From the NCBI RefSeq assembly GCF_037546185.1, contig NZ_JAWMWH010000004.1:1-47692 (forward strand): a DNA stretch of 47,692 bases, in the 5' to 3' direction. Origin of the DNA: Nicoliella lavandulae. Its GTDB lineage: Bacteria; Bacillota; Bacilli; Lactobacillales; Lactobacillaceae. The notes under the pieces are model-generated. The model ran no database searches, was not told the origin of the DNA, and saw only the letters and a program-made list of their open reading frames with translations. Position 1 is the first letter of the stretch; the number at the start of each line of letters is the position of its first letter. Of the stretch, positions 22,630 through 33,143 are shown piece by piece. The position numbers and the translations under genes are program-made.

Positions 22630-22912
22630 ACTCACTTCCTCTCATGTAACAATATTATGGTAAACTAGAGTTAAATAAAAATCAATATTTTAATCAAATA
22701 TAATCATAAACAATATCTTGTAAAATGTATTTGTTTAAGATGCTATAACTATATTTATCATGTTAAAGAGACATAGTACATGTAATGCTTTTATCAGTTT
22801 ACCATTTTCCATCATCAGAAAATTGAAATATCATTATTAAGATAAATCAAGCTAATTAAGATGGAAAATAATCGACAAACACATTATCGGATAAGATAGT
22901 GAGTAAACTTAA
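22630..22912. other. AT-rich intergenic stretch
   Basis: No gene is seen. A 10-bp inverted repeat ATTTTCCATC (22804-22813)/GATGGAAAAT (22860-22869) is present with a 46-bp spacer. It is otherwise featureless. Confidence 0.5.
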
Positions 22913-23118
22913 TGCTCCTATGTCAAGAATCCGGACAAAAAATTTTAACTAAATTGCATCTGTGTTATCTCACGATAGCTTATTCGTTCATGATTGAACC
23001 ATTCAATATATTTGCTAATTGATAATTTCACATGCGCTAATGAACTAAATTTTTGGTGAAATCCCCATTCTCGTTTGAGCATCGAATGAAAATTTTCAAT
23101 CAATGCATTGTCATGATG
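22913..23118 (-). pseudogene. IS3-family remnant, right end with C-terminal part of orfB
   Basis: It starts at the IS end TGCTCCTATGTCAAGAATCC. On the minus strand it reads HHDNALIENFHSMLKREWGF through YIEWFNHERISYREIT to a stop, i.e. the catalytic-E region and tail of an OrfB related to that of the 1,179-bp IS but not identical. The rest of the element is gone. Confidence 0.75.
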
Positions 23119-23200
23119 TAACATATGAGTGTACCCTAACGGACAAACATAATTATGTGATATAATTATGTTGTAAATGTAACATTTAAGTGTAACTTAA
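23117..23200. promoter_or_regulatory. Candidate res site and operator of the second resolvase
   Basis: TGTAACATATGAGTGTACC (23117-23135) and TGTAACATTTAAGTGTAAC (23178-23196) are imperfect direct repeats 61 bp apart. Between them are two ATAATTATG motifs that include a TATAAT-like -10. The spacing and position directly before a resolvase gene fit a multimer-resolution site. Confidence 0.45.
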
Positions 23201-23225
23201 TTAATTGGAAATTGGGTGATAAAAA

Positions 23226-23837
23226 GTGGCATTAATATTTTACGCACGGGTATCAAGCAAAGACCAAAATTTAGCTAGACAAAAGCAAAGGGCTATCGAT
23301 GTGTCCGCTGATAAAATTTTTACCGATAAAATTAGTGGGAAGAACATGGAAAGGCCGGGACTACAGGCGCTATTAGATTATGTACGTGATGGTGATGTAG
23401 TAGAAGTGGTGACACTAGATCGCTTGAGCCGAAATTATGACGACATTCGAGACATTGTGGAACGACTTAAGCGAAAAGGCGTGAAAATGATTAGCGATGA
23501 TCTACCGCAGACCAACAGCGGTAACGATTTAGTCGATAAATTTATGTTGGATATGATGATTAATCTGATGAGTTTCGTTGCCGAAAATGAGAGAAGCAAA
23601 ATTAGGGAACGACAACGGCAAGGGATTGCTGAAGCCAAGAAACGCGGTGTGTATAAGGGCCGACCGTTTAAATTCATGCCTGATTCAAAGGACCGTGAAG
23701 GAAGACTGGTATACTTGAATGTCAAGCGCGCTTATCAGAGCAATAATTACAAAAGTAAGGCCCAATTAGCCCGCGATAATGGCTTAAGTCGACAACAGCT
23801 GTACAGAATCTTAAAACGAATTGATGATGAAAATTGA
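23226..23837 (+). CDS. Serine resolvase (203 aa)
   Basis: FYARVSSKDQNLARQ carries the nucleophilic Ser (residue 10). The blocks KISGKNMERPGLQALLDYV, VEVVTLDRLSRNYDDI and AENERSKIRERQRQGIAEAK are typical of resolvases and invertases, and a C-terminal helix-turn-helix (YKSKAQLARDNGLSRQQLYRIL) binds the site. The start is GTG 23226 behind GGGTGA. It likely resolves plasmid multimers. It is richer in GC than the neighbouring IS sequence and belongs with the block that continues across the junction to repA. The promoter of the antitoxin RNA overlaps its stop codon. Confidence 0.9.
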   Translation: MALIFYARVSSKDQNLARQKQRAIDVSADKIFTDKISGKNMERPGLQALLDYVRDGDVVEVVTLDRLSRNYDDIRDIVERLKRKGVKMISDDLPQTNSGNDLVDKFMLDMMINLMSFVAENERSKIRERQRQGIAEAKKRGVYKGRPFKFMPDSKDREGRLVYLNVKRAYQSNNYKSKAQLARDNGLSRQQLYRILKRIDDEN

Positions 23838-23862
23838 TTCTTATCTGGTTTACAGCTATAAT
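23834..23862 (+). promoter_or_regulatory. Antitoxin RNA promoter spanning the unit junction
   Basis: TTGATT (23834-23839), 17 bp, TATAAT (23857-23862). The junction between the two units (23846/23847) falls in the spacer, so this promoter is complete only when the unit is joined to itself. Confidence 0.7.
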
Positions 23863-23868
23863 AAAGTC

Positions 23869-24003
23869 ATAAATAAAAAAGACGCCCTGATAGCCGTCAG
23901 GACGTCTTGATCAGCAAGCTGCTTCAAAGGCAGTGACTCATTGGAATTTAACAGAAATTAATCCGCCCACTCAAACCATGTCAAAAGTTCGGGGCGGTTT
24001 TTT
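23869..24003 (+). ncRNA. Antisense antitoxin RNA, second unit
   Basis: Second copy of the RNA at 23-157; here its promoter is visible directly upstream. Confidence 0.6.
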
Positions 24004-24004
24004 G

Positions 24005-24091
24005 TTACTTTTTTTTATTGATGTATTCCAGCAATGCAAGTAAAAACATGCCGAACGTAAACATCAACATAAGTGCTTGATAAACACTCAT
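24005..24091 (-). CDS. Putative holin-like toxin, second unit
   Basis: Second copy of the 28-residue toxin at 159-245. Confidence 0.7.
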   Translation of the reverse strand: MSVYQALMLMFTFGMFLLALLEYINKKK

Positions 24092-24421
24092 CGTAACTGG
24101 TACGCAATCCTTTCGAAGATTTTTTATGATGCACAGCACCACCTCCTAAGAAAATTGCGAGCCACCGCCCTCAAAACTTCTTACTAACCATTTTAAATTA
24201 TATCATACATAATGATGAGAGCTAATGCGCACTTATAATTTACCTCTTAGTAAAAATGCTGTTAAAACAAGTGAATATAAAACTGATAACAAAACCTTAA
24301 TCGCCATCACCACCATAAGTGGGGATGTAGACAAAAGACACATGCTAATAACTTCTCCCCCATGCCAAAAGGCATGGGCTTTTTTGATTGTAATGATAAA
24401 AATAAAAGGAGACGTGATATT

Positions 24422-24844
24422 ATGAATTATTCAAAAAATTTAAAAGTATTTATCAAGAAACTCAAGAAAGACGCCGATAAACTACCCAGCGATCCATTTG
24501 ATTTAAGCGCCTACCCTGAACTTAACGAGTGCTTAGATGAATCTTTGAATGAGCAGTTCAAGGTTCGTGACGTGGTCTGCACCGGTCAAACCCCCGATGA
24601 ACTAATCAGTGAACTTAGATCGGATGCCACCACCCCGCTAGAACAACTGATTTTAACACAGATAGCGCCAATTTTAGCCAAAGCAAGTAGTGACTATCAC
24701 GGTCATATCTATTACGTCAAAGATTGGCTCATCGATGAGGTGCTAAACAATGGGACTGAACTAAACATCTACTATTCGTATCTTAGCAACTCTTTCATCA
24801 GCAACGCCCTTGAAGACAACGTAGCAAGGGCGGTGGAAGCATGA
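24422..24844 (+). CDS. Hypothetical acidic protein, second unit
   Basis: Second copy of the gene at 576-998, with the same leader hairpin and ribosome site. Confidence 0.6.
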   Translation: MNYSKNLKVFIKKLKKDADKLPSDPFDLSAYPELNECLDESLNEQFKVRDVVCTGQTPDELISELRSDATTPLEQLILTQIAPILAKASSDYHGHIYYVKDWLIDEVLNNGTELNIYYSYLSNSFISNALEDNVARAVEA

Positions 24845-25041
24845 AACTAGAAGAGTATCTAAAAACATGCGCATCAGATGGATGTGATATTAAATTATTG
24901 GATCAAAACTTCGGACACGATCAAACGTGGCGGGCCCTGTGTGAGCGGCTTGATCTACACGACAGCGGACAGCGCTTAGACGCGTTATATGAAGCCTTAG
25001 ACGCAGCCTATGCCAGAGGCCGACCAAGATGCGTTCACTGA
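24841..25041 (+). CDS. Hypothetical protein, N-terminal part of a split ORF, second unit
   Basis: Second copy of 995-1195. Confidence 0.45.
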   Translation: MKLEEYLKTCASDGCDIKLLDQNFGHDQTWRALCERLDLHDSGQRLDALYEALDAAYARGRPRCVH

Positions 25042-25186
25042 CTGCCATAACAGCATCCAAAGTGTAATCTTAGATCGGCGCCGATATGAGCATGAAGTAT
25101 ATTACGCCAATGATTGCCCCGATTTAGGTGTATGGACTAATCGTGATCTGTTAGGCGTATTGGATATGATACATGCAGGATTTTAA
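25010..25186 (+). CDS. Hypothetical ORF, C-terminal part of the split ORF, second unit
   Basis: Second copy of 1164-1340. Confidence 0.45.
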   Translation: MPEADQDAFTDCHNSIQSVILDRRRYEHEVYYANDCPDLGVWTNRDLLGVLDMIHAGF

Positions 25187-25234
25187 AAGAGGAGCCCGTA
25201 ACCAATGATGGTTGCGGGCCTTTTTTTCAACACG

Positions 25235-25392
25235 TATAGGGATGAACTATAACCAATGGGGCCCCTTAAACCCATAACATCAAGGGGTTAGGCCCCCGTT
25301 ACAGAATAGCCCTATATGGGGTAGGTGCCCCGTGATGCATCGGTTATGAATCACATCTAAATCCCACCCAAGTGGGGTGGGATTTAGTTTTT
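25235..25392 (+). promoter_or_regulatory. Structured leader with terminator, second unit
   Basis: Second copy of the nested hairpins at 1389-1546. Confidence 0.55.
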
Positions 25393-25410
25393 GACTAATA
25401 TAAAAGGAGA

Positions 25411-25845
25411 GTGATTCATATCTTAATTGATAACCGCATTTTTAACGAACTTGAGTACTATTACCCATCTGGTACCCACTATCCCATCATTCCAGGCGAT
25501 GAACGCATTGATGAAGTCATTGAAACCCTCATCCGTAAACTTAATCCTAAAGAAACGGACGAAGACGATGGGTTCTATCAAGCACGCATTGACGACGAGT
25601 TAGCCTCTGATCCACTGCTCGGCATCATTGACCCCGACAGCTTGCTGTATGCCGGTCTGATGGACTGGCAGAAACACACAGGTAAAAAACTGCCCATCTT
25701 TCACATTAGGGAGCCCCTTGACGTAGTATGTTTCTTAACCCATGACACCAATGCTGATGTGGTCGATATGGATCTATTAGACTCTAATGGATCTGGAGCT
25801 GTTAAGAAAGACTTTCTAACATTTTTAAACCAGATAAGTGATTAA
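25411..25845 (+). CDS. Hypothetical acidic protein with unusual start, second unit
   Basis: Second copy of 1565-1999; the ATC at the expected start position is the same. Confidence 0.55.
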   Translation: MIHILIDNRIFNELEYYYPSGTHYPIIPGDERIDEVIETLIRKLNPKETDEDDGFYQARIDDELASDPLLGIIDPDSLLYAGLMDWQKHTGKKLPIFHIREPLDVVCFLTHDTNADVVDMDLLDSNGSGAVKKDFLTFLNQISD

Positions 25846-25981
25846 GCTAATTTTTAATACGCCCTGCTATGCAGGGCCTTTTTTTTATTTATTTTGCTTT
25901 GTTTTTATCACCAGCATGTTAGCTATAGTCATATCGTGATGTTCTTTACAAACCTCCGTATGACAGGCTAATAATGCACTA

Positions 25982-26953
25982 TTAGCAATTCCTACGCTGA
26001 TATTCTGCTTGATCTTGACGTACTTCCGCTCTTAGCTTTTCAATCTTAGTAATGATACGCTTTTTCTCTTCCGGATCCACTTCCTCTACAATATCGTGAC
26101 CGTATTTCTCGCGATCTTTCATCCATTGGGGGCGTAAATCTTTGTGCGGTTGTTTAGATTCTGCTTCTGGTTTCTCAAGTTCGTCTTTAACTAGGCCAAA
26201 GGCTTCTAAGAAGAAAGTCTTCAAGCAAGACATGATATAAGCCAGTTCATTACGCTTATTGCGCGCGTATGAAAACACATGCATCAGTCTAGCACCTAAA
26301 TTAACTTGAATATTTTCATTGCGTTCATACTTAGTAAATGATTTATTCTTAATTCCGTTGTTGTTAACAACAAAATGCTTAGCCTTGTGGATTAGTCCAA
26401 CTAGCTTATAGGCTTGCTTTAAATCACCATCGGTATATTTAAGAATGGCATCGATTGCTAATCCCGGTAACTTTGTCGAACCAATTACAGCATTTCTCCA
26501 TTTTTCAATTGGCGTTTCTCTGGCGTCTTCTGTGTCACTTGTATAAATCTTTGATTTATCACTCTGGTTTAAGTGACTATGATTAGGTGGCAAATTCTGC
26601 ACTTTAGGACCTGCAGATTCTGCATCTACGTGCTGCACATTTTGCGCTTCTGGACGCTCAAATTTGGGCAAAAATAGCTTATCTGCACGGCTAAATTGCT
26701 TTTTCTTGATAATGTAGCCAAGTTTAACTAATTTGCGTAAAATAGCCCCTGTTTTGCGTATAGATACCTTTAATTTTTCAGCTAGTTCAGCTAGGGTATA
26801 AATCACGTAGTAATCATCGAGTTTGGCGTCAAAGAATTGTCTGTTGGTACGTGATGATTTCATCCGGTCACATAGTAGTGCGTACGCTACCACGTCATCG
26901 TTAGTTAGTTCCTTGTTATTGATTAGTTCTACGTCTGTCATAATGAATTGCAT
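25982..26953 (-). CDS. repA: RepA_N replication initiator, second unit
   Basis: Second copy of repA at 2136-3107, with the same attenuator and promoter. Confidence 0.85.
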   Translation of the reverse strand: MQFIMTDVELINNKELTNDDVVAYALLCDRMKSSRTNRQFFDAKLDDYYVIYTLAELAEKLKVSIRKTGAILRKLVKLGYIIKKKQFSRADKLFLPKFERPEAQNVQHVDAESAGPKVQNLPPNHSHLNQSDKSKIYTSDTEDARETPIEKWRNAVIGSTKLPGLAIDAILKYTDGDLKQAYKLVGLIHKAKHFVVNNNGIKNKSFTKYERNENIQVNLGARLMHVFSYARNKRNELAYIMSCLKTFFLEAFGLVKDELEKPEAESKQPHKDLRPQWMKDREKYGHDIVEEVDPEEKKRIITKIEKLRAEVRQDQAEYQRRNC

Positions 26954-27029
26954 ATAAAAAACCCCTATTCTTTTCTATTCGAATTAGGGGTGTCTTGATT
27001 TATGTACTATATAATTATATAATTAAGGT

Positions 27030-27145
27030 ACACAAAACGATTTGGTAGCAGTTTCAGGACGCCAATCTCATCAACTGTTACCATTCCTAATTCGAATATT
27101 TTTTATCTGAAAGCCCGATGCTTAATTGCGTTGGGCTTTCTTTTT
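27030..27145 (+). ncRNA. repA countertranscript RNA, second unit
   Basis: Second copy of 3184-3299. Confidence 0.7.
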
Positions 27146-27221
27146 ACATAATATATCATTAATCACTGTTTGTAAATATTATATTTTTTAAAATCGTGAT
27201 AAATTAGGCATTAGCTAATGA

Positions 27222-27391
27222 TACTATAATATTTTAATATCTTAATGCTTTGATATTTAAGTACTTTGATATTATAATATTAAAGTACTTAAAGCTTCAC
27301 TATCTATTAATACCTTTCAAATGGGGTTAATATAGTAATATTAAAATATTATAATATTTTAATGTCTAAATGCATTGTAATATCAAATAAT
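27222..27391. repeat. Candidate centromere repeats, second unit
   Basis: Second copy of 3376-3545. Confidence 0.6.
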
Positions 27392-27413
27392 ATAAAAAAT
27401 AGGAGGTGTCTGT

Positions 27414-28175
27414 ATGACAGCTAAAATTATTTCTTTTGCAAACCAAAAAGGTGGCGTTGGTAAGACAACGACAACTTTTGAAGTAGCGGAAAATTTATCT
27501 CAGCAATTTGATAAACGAGTTCTGATTATTGATTTAGATCCTCAAGCAAGTTTAACCAGCATAAAATATGATATGAGAAAGTTAATTTCGGAACATATGG
27601 ATAATATGACTGATGTAATGATTGGTAAAGAGAGCATTCAAGATATTATTATTAATTTAAAGGAAAATATGGATATTGCACCAACGACTTTACAATTATC
27701 TGACGCTGAATTAAATTTAGTTAACACAACATTACGGGAGTTAGTGTTATCTAAGAATATTAGTACCATTAAAGACGATTATGATTTTATCCTAATTGAC
27801 TGCCCACCATCACGTGGGTTGCTAACGGTTAATGCCTTATCTGCAAGTGATTATGTACTGATTCCTGTTCAAGCAGAGTATCAATCTTTATTAGGAATGC
27901 AATTGCTTAAGAAAACAATTAGAGATGTTAAATCACAAATTAAACCTGATTTAAAGACGCTCGGATATGCCGTTACAATGATTACACCTACTAATCATGC
28001 TAAAGATGCAATTGAAAATATTGAACACGATAATTTAGATATTCTAGCTGAAATACCCCGGTCAGTTGATGTGGCTGATGCTTCTGTTGCTAATATGTCA
28101 ACTTATGAATATAGAAAGAACAATAAAGCTGGTAAGGCATATTATGAATTATCTAAAAAAATAAACGAACTATGA
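27414..28175 (+). CDS. parA: ParA partition ATPase, second unit
   Basis: Second copy of parA at 3568-4329. Confidence 0.93.
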   Translation: MTAKIISFANQKGGVGKTTTTFEVAENLSQQFDKRVLIIDLDPQASLTSIKYDMRKLISEHMDNMTDVMIGKESIQDIIINLKENMDIAPTTLQLSDAELNLVNTTLRELVLSKNISTIKDDYDFILIDCPPSRGLLTVNALSASDYVLIPVQAEYQSLLGMQLLKKTIRDVKSQIKPDLKTLGYAVTMITPTNHAKDAIENIEHDNLDILAEIPRSVDVADASVANMSTYEYRKNNKAGKAYYELSKKINEL

Positions 28176-28188
28176 AAAGAGGCTAAAT

Positions 28189-28530
28189 ATGACTAATAAA
28201 CGTAAATCATTTGGCAATGAAAATTTGAGCATGGATTCAGATTTAGATCAGTTATTCAAAAATAAAGACCCAAAAGAGTCCAAAGAACCTAAAGAACATA
28301 AACTTAGATCATTTTCATCAATCAAAGATTATTATCTTAAAACTAAGGATTACAAACAATATACGATTTACTTACCACCTGAAATTCAAAGTAAATTAAA
28401 ATCTAAAGCAATTGAAGATGATGAATCCGTAAGCGATGTTATTAAGGAATTAGTTATAAATCATTATTTATCTGATAAAGATATTAAAGACGCCTATGAT
28501 AGGGGCTATAATCGAAGAAATTCAAATTAG
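28189..28530 (+). CDS. Ribbon-helix-helix partition partner, second unit
   Basis: Second copy of 4343-4684. Confidence 0.75.
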   Translation: MTNKRKSFGNENLSMDSDLDQLFKNKDPKESKEPKEHKLRSFSSIKDYYLKTKDYKQYTIYLPPEIQSKLKSKAIEDDESVSDVIKELVINHYLSDKDIKDAYDRGYNRRNSN

Positions 28531-28782
28531 TTACTAATTTGAGTTTAATATTGCTAATCGTGACAGAGTTAAAAATAAATATGGGCTGTAGAAACTGTTC
28601 ATAGGTTTGTATAGAGTCAAATTAATTTAATTGATTTAGTTTCTTTTGGTTATTCCTTCATCTATATTAAGAAGTCTTGATTTTATTCAGGTCTTTTTTT
28701 ATGTCTATTATAAAAGCATTGTGTTCAGGTTCATTATTTAACATGTATAATAAAGTTACTATTAATTTAAGGAGTATTACTA

Positions 28783-29221
28783 ATGGATACGTTTAACGAA
28801 TTGATCACCCAAATTAATGATAATATCAATAATCAACGTGATCGAGGCACTGCTTCTGAAAAAATGGTGGTGACTTACTTAAAGAATGAGATTTATAAGT
28901 GAAAATATAAAGATGTATGGATGCTAAATTAAGTACCTGATGAATTAGGTATTTCAAAAGTAAACACGGGTGTTGATATTGTGGCCTGTGATTTTGAAGG
29001 TAAATTAACAGCGGTGTAAGCTAAATTTTACAAAGGTAAAGTCGGTAAAAATGCGATTAACACATTTGTTGCTGAAACAAGTAAGAGTTACTATGCTTCA
29101 GGAATTATCGTTTCGACTACTGATGAATGGAACCGTAATGCTCAAGCAGCATTGAAGAACACTACTAAACCTTTCACCATCATCGGTTTAACCCAACTAA
29201 AACACGCTGATGATGTGCTTA
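28783..29221 (+). pseudogene. Type ISP restriction gene remnant, second unit
   Basis: Second copy of 4937-5375, with the same three stops. Confidence 0.7.
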
Positions 29222-29223
29222 TA

Positions 29224-29779
29224 ATTATTAATTTGATAAATGAGAAACAACATATTGCGCTTGTGATTGTGTGAATTATTTCCTGAATTGCTTGCTTCCT
29301 CAGCACCTCATGGTGCTGAGCTTGTTTACTAGGTTGCCATTTTAACCAGTCATAGTAAGTAGAGCTGGATATTTTTAAACTCCTTAGGATTTCAGAAATG
29401 CGATAACCTTTACGAAGGTGAAAATTAATAACCTCTAGCATTGATGACCGTTGTTGATGATCTAATGCTTAGCAAAAATTATCGTAGCTGATTTTAAAAT
29501 ATCATTCTCCCGCTTTAAAACCATTAATTGTTTTTGTACATTTTTGATGTCCCATTCGTTAAGAATTGATTAGTATTTCAACTTCGCGATACCAGCGAAG
29601 AATAGTTTGATAGTTAGGTCCATATTCATCCAAAAGAGCTTGAGCGTTAGCACCGTCCCTCATCATTTTGATAATTGATTCTTTAAATTCATTTGTATAT
29701 TTTCTCGACATAAAAAAAGCTCCTTTGATTAAATTATACCGGATTTAAAAATTTTGTCCGGAATTTAATCATAGGAGCA
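29224..29779 (-). pseudogene. IS3 remnant, minus strand, second unit
   Basis: Second copy of 5378-5933. Confidence 0.75.
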
Positions 29780-29969
29780 TAATTGAAATCAAATTAGAAT
29801 GAATGTTTAAGAAAATTTATGCCATTACTTGACATAGGAGAAAACAAGAAGATAAAACTAAGTTTTATCAGACAAATACTTTTTACGTAATTAAATTTAA
29901 TGCTATACTTAGTAAGTATGAATTATGAATAAAAATATTGTATGGATTTTATTGGAGGAATAACTTATT

Positions 29970-30983
29970 ATGAAGCATTCTATATCTAAAATGACATTGA
30001 TTTCTATAATTAGTTTAATGATAAGCGGAACAACTATTAATAGTTATGTTTCTGCAGATTCAAACAAAAGTATCAATAGTCAAATTAAAAAATTTAAGCA
30101 ACAAACCACAGATGATGCAACAATAGCAACTAAAAAATCAATTAGTAAATTAGGCAATAATAGTTTAAATTATTTTATCCCAACTCAAGCTCGAAAAATT
30201 AAAGGTAATTCAATTCAAGATCCTGGTTCTGATGCTAACTTTGTAACAAAAGTTAATTATAGTGCTCGCAATAATCCTCAAAATAGAATTAATTTACCAA
30301 AAGGATATAGTATAGCCTTACTAAAGAAAGCTGCGCAAAAGAACAGTTGGAAAAACACAAAATTACAAATTAAGATTGGAAGAATTGGTCTACAAGGATT
30401 AGCAATGAACTCATTTACTCCTAGCAAGCGTGATTTAAGTAGAATAGTTAATTTAAATCATGTGACTCAAGCTCAAAATGTAGAACTAAATAATTTTACA
30501 TTATCGCTTATCAATCCAATTATTAAAAAATTAGGTGGGATCCAATACTTGAGCTCTTATAATGCTGTTAAAGCTGCTCAAAATGTTGCAGATGTCTATA
30601 GCCAAGATAATTGGAATAATACCGGTAGCAAAGTTGGTCATGATTCTCGTTTTCGAAGAGTAGTTGGTAGTAAATTTAATATTAAAGATGTTGCAGAAGA
30701 AAACTATACAGATAATCCTGCACTAGGTTTAACAGAAATAAAATTAAAGAATAGAGATGTATCAATGGCGGCTTTAAAACATGCTATTTATAATTCTGTA
30801 GCTTTACAATTATTCGAAGATGGACCATCCTACTGGGGACATGCTACAGCATTGATGAATTTGGACATTCATAAAAAATATCAACCAAATTATTTTGGAA
30901 CTTCTTTTGATAAATTTGGTGGATTACATTTCTTTATGATTCCACATAATAAAAAAGTGAATGTCGATTTTAAACCTTTCTAA
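29970..30983 (+). CDS. Secreted SEC10/PgrA-like protein, second unit
   Basis: Second copy of 6124-7137. Confidence 0.65.
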   Translation: MKHSISKMTLISIISLMISGTTINSYVSADSNKSINSQIKKFKQQTTDDATIATKKSISKLGNNSLNYFIPTQARKIKGNSIQDPGSDANFVTKVNYSARNNPQNRINLPKGYSIALLKKAAQKNSWKNTKLQIKIGRIGLQGLAMNSFTPSKRDLSRIVNLNHVTQAQNVELNNFTLSLINPIIKKLGGIQYLSSYNAVKAAQNVADVYSQDNWNNTGSKVGHDSRFRRVVGSKFNIKDVAEENYTDNPALGLTEIKLKNRDVSMAALKHAIYNSVALQLFEDGPSYWGHATALMNLDIHKKYQPNYFGTSFDKFGGLHFFMIPHNKKVNVDFKPF

Positions 30984-31014
30984 TGTTGCATCAGTGATAA
31001 TTATTAAAAAGTAA

Positions 31015-31220
31015 TGCTCCTATGATTAAATTCCGAACAAGATTTTTAAATCCGGTATAATTTAATTATAGGAGCTTTTTTTATGTCGAGAAAATATACA
31101 AATGAATTTAAAGAATCAATTATCAAAATGATGAGGGACGGACCTAACTATCAAACTATTCTTCGCTGGTATCGCGAAGCTGAAAGAGTTATCAATCCTA
31201 ATGAACTGGACATCAAAAAG
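31015..31220 (+). pseudogene. IS3 remnant left end, second unit
   Basis: Second copy of 7169-7374. Confidence 0.75.
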
Positions 31221-31297
31221 TGCTCCTATGATAATAATATAGACCATTTTTATGTCGTACCCTTTCGGGTTTAATTATTATTAAAGGAGTTTTTATT

Positions 31298-31558
31298 ATG
31301 CCAAAATCATATTCTAAAGAATTAAGAGATTCAATTATTGCACTAGCAAAACAAGGACGTAGTATCAGTTCACTTGCTAAGGATTATAATATTTCTACTA
31401 ATACAATCAATCGTTGGATCAAGCAAGCCAAGACGATTAATGTTGATGGTAAAAGTATTTCATATGAAAAATATATTCAAATGGAAAAGAAGTTAGCTGA
31501 GACTCAAGAGGAACTTGAAATTTTAAAACGAGCCGCGGTGTTACTTGGCAAGCGCTAA
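31298..31558 (+). CDS. IS3-family transposase OrfA, second unit
   Basis: Second copy of 7452-7712. Confidence 0.9.
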   Translation: MPKSYSKELRDSIIALAKQGRSISSLAKDYNISTNTINRWIKQAKTINVDGKSISYEKYIQMEKKLAETQEELEILKRAAVLLGKR

Positions 31559-32370
31559 CAATTAATGAAGCCTTAGGCTTCATTAAAGATAGTTTGGAAC
31601 ATGGACACCGCTTAGCAACCATTTTAAGAGCTTTTAAAATGCCTAAGAGTACCTATTATTATTGGACTAATCATCAACCAACAAAACGTGATCATCATAA
31701 TCTAATTTTAAAACGAGAAATTTTAGTTGCCTGGCAACAAAGCCGTTATGTTTATGGGTATCCCAGAATTCATCAAGTCCTCTTAAATAAAGGATTACAG
31801 GTCAGCTCTAGAACCGTCTGGAAGCTAATGCATTCCATGAAAATTCATTCAGTAATGAACAAAAAATATCGCAAACCAACCACCCATAATGATTATGAAC
31901 AGCGTGCTAACTTAGTCCGTCAGGACTGGCGTTCTGCTTGGTGCGCTGACATTACCTATGTTCCACTAACGAATCACAAGTGGGTTTATTTAGCCAGTGT
32001 CTATAATCCTAATAACCATAAGGTTATTGCCCATCAGGTTTGTAATGAAATGACTGCAGAGTTAGTAACTAATACTATGCTTAAAGCGGTGAAAAAGACT
32101 AGCAAACCTATGTTTTTACACAGTGATATGGGAAGTCAATATACCAGTGATTTATTTGAAAAGTTATTAAACAAACTTAATATCAAGCATTCATATTCAT
32201 TGAAAGGTCATCCATACGACAATACTTACATTGAAAACTTTCATTCAATGCTAAAACGTGAATTAGTATTTCAAACAAAGTTTGAAAGCATAGAAGAGGC
32301 AATTGAAGGTATTGATTGGTACGTAAGATGGTATAACAATGAAAGAATTAGCTTGGTCAAAACTACATAA
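31528..32370 (+). CDS. IS3-family transposase OrfB, second unit
   Basis: Second copy of 7682-8524. Confidence 0.9.
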   Translation, partial: TSRGVTWQALTINEALGFIKDSLEHGHRLATILRAFKMPKSTYYYWTNHQPTKRDHHNLILKREILVAWQQSRYVYGYPRIHQVLLNKGLQVSSRTVWKLMHSMKIHSVMNKKYRKPTTHNDYEQRANLVRQDWRSAWCADITYVPLTNHKWVYLASVYNPNNHKVIAHQVCNEMTAELVTNTMLKAVKKTSKPMFLHSDMGSQYTSDLFEKLLNKLNIKHSYSLKGHPYDNTYIENFHSMLKRELVFQTKFESIEEAIEGIDWYVRWYNNERISLVKTT

Positions 32371-32450
32371 AATTAGTCCAAGTTATTGACATAGGAGCAG
32401 CAGGTTTATTGCATCTAATTTTAAATTGAGATACAATAACTTTGTAATAA

Positions 32451-32588
32451 CTAGTAACAACAGAATTGTTCTTTGTTGGTGGTGTCGTTACTGGCACCCG
32501 AACAATTAGCTACTGCAATAGCTACCAACAAGGTGTTGATCCAAAAACTTGGACAAAAGCATCACAACCTTTAAATATAGATGGATGA
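32451..32588 (+). pseudogene. Orphan C-terminal fragment, second unit
   Basis: Second copy of 8605-8742. Confidence 0.35.
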
Positions 32589-32671
32589 GTTTATCTCATC
32601 TAGTTAATTATAGCATTAAAAAGTATAAGGCTCATTGTGGGTCTTATTTTTTTTGTTTATCTATATATGCA

Positions 32672-33143
32672 AATATCTTAAAAACAGTTACTAGCTTTAA
32701 AGCGGGAAAATGATATTTTAAAATCAGCCGAGATAATTTTTGCCCAGCATTAGAAAGCAAACAACGGAAATAAATATTTGAATCGATTAAACCGCAGCTC
32801 ATTAATGGTTGTTGCAGCTATGAAGTTTTAAAAGAACTTAAAGTATCTAAATCTAATTACTATGACTGACTTCATTTAGTAGTATTGTTCCTAATGGGAT
32901 TAGATGTATTATTCACTATAATCAAGGTTGACATTATTAAAATAAAAGTTATCAATACATGTTAAAAATTCTTAATTTAACTCAGTCGATGTCTTCTATC
33001 GTAAGTGAGACTGTCATGACAATGCTCCAATTGAGAGTTGGTTTAATTTTCTCAAAAAAGAATGTATAAACCGACAAAATATCAATAATATCAATGATTT
33101 AAGACAGATTATCTCTAATATGTTAATTGGTTTAACCATTTAA
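32672..33143 (+). pseudogene. Degenerate IS3 remnant, second unit
   Basis: Second copy of 8826-9297. Confidence 0.6.

Larger units (their letters stand above)
1..23846. repeat. Plasmid unit, copy 1 of an exact tandem duplication
   Basis: This is the first of two head-to-tail units of 23,846 bp that together make up the whole window. The last bases before the junction (gattcttatct) also end the window, and the first bases of the window (ggtttacagc) restart at 23847. All coding regions recur with identical translations at +23,846. The unit carries one complete set of replication, partition and mobilization functions, so it is read as one monomer of a circular plasmid. Confidence 0.95.
31221..32399 (+). 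mobile_element. 1,179-bp IS3-family element, copy A, second unit
   Basis: Second copy of 7375-8553. Confidence 0.9.
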
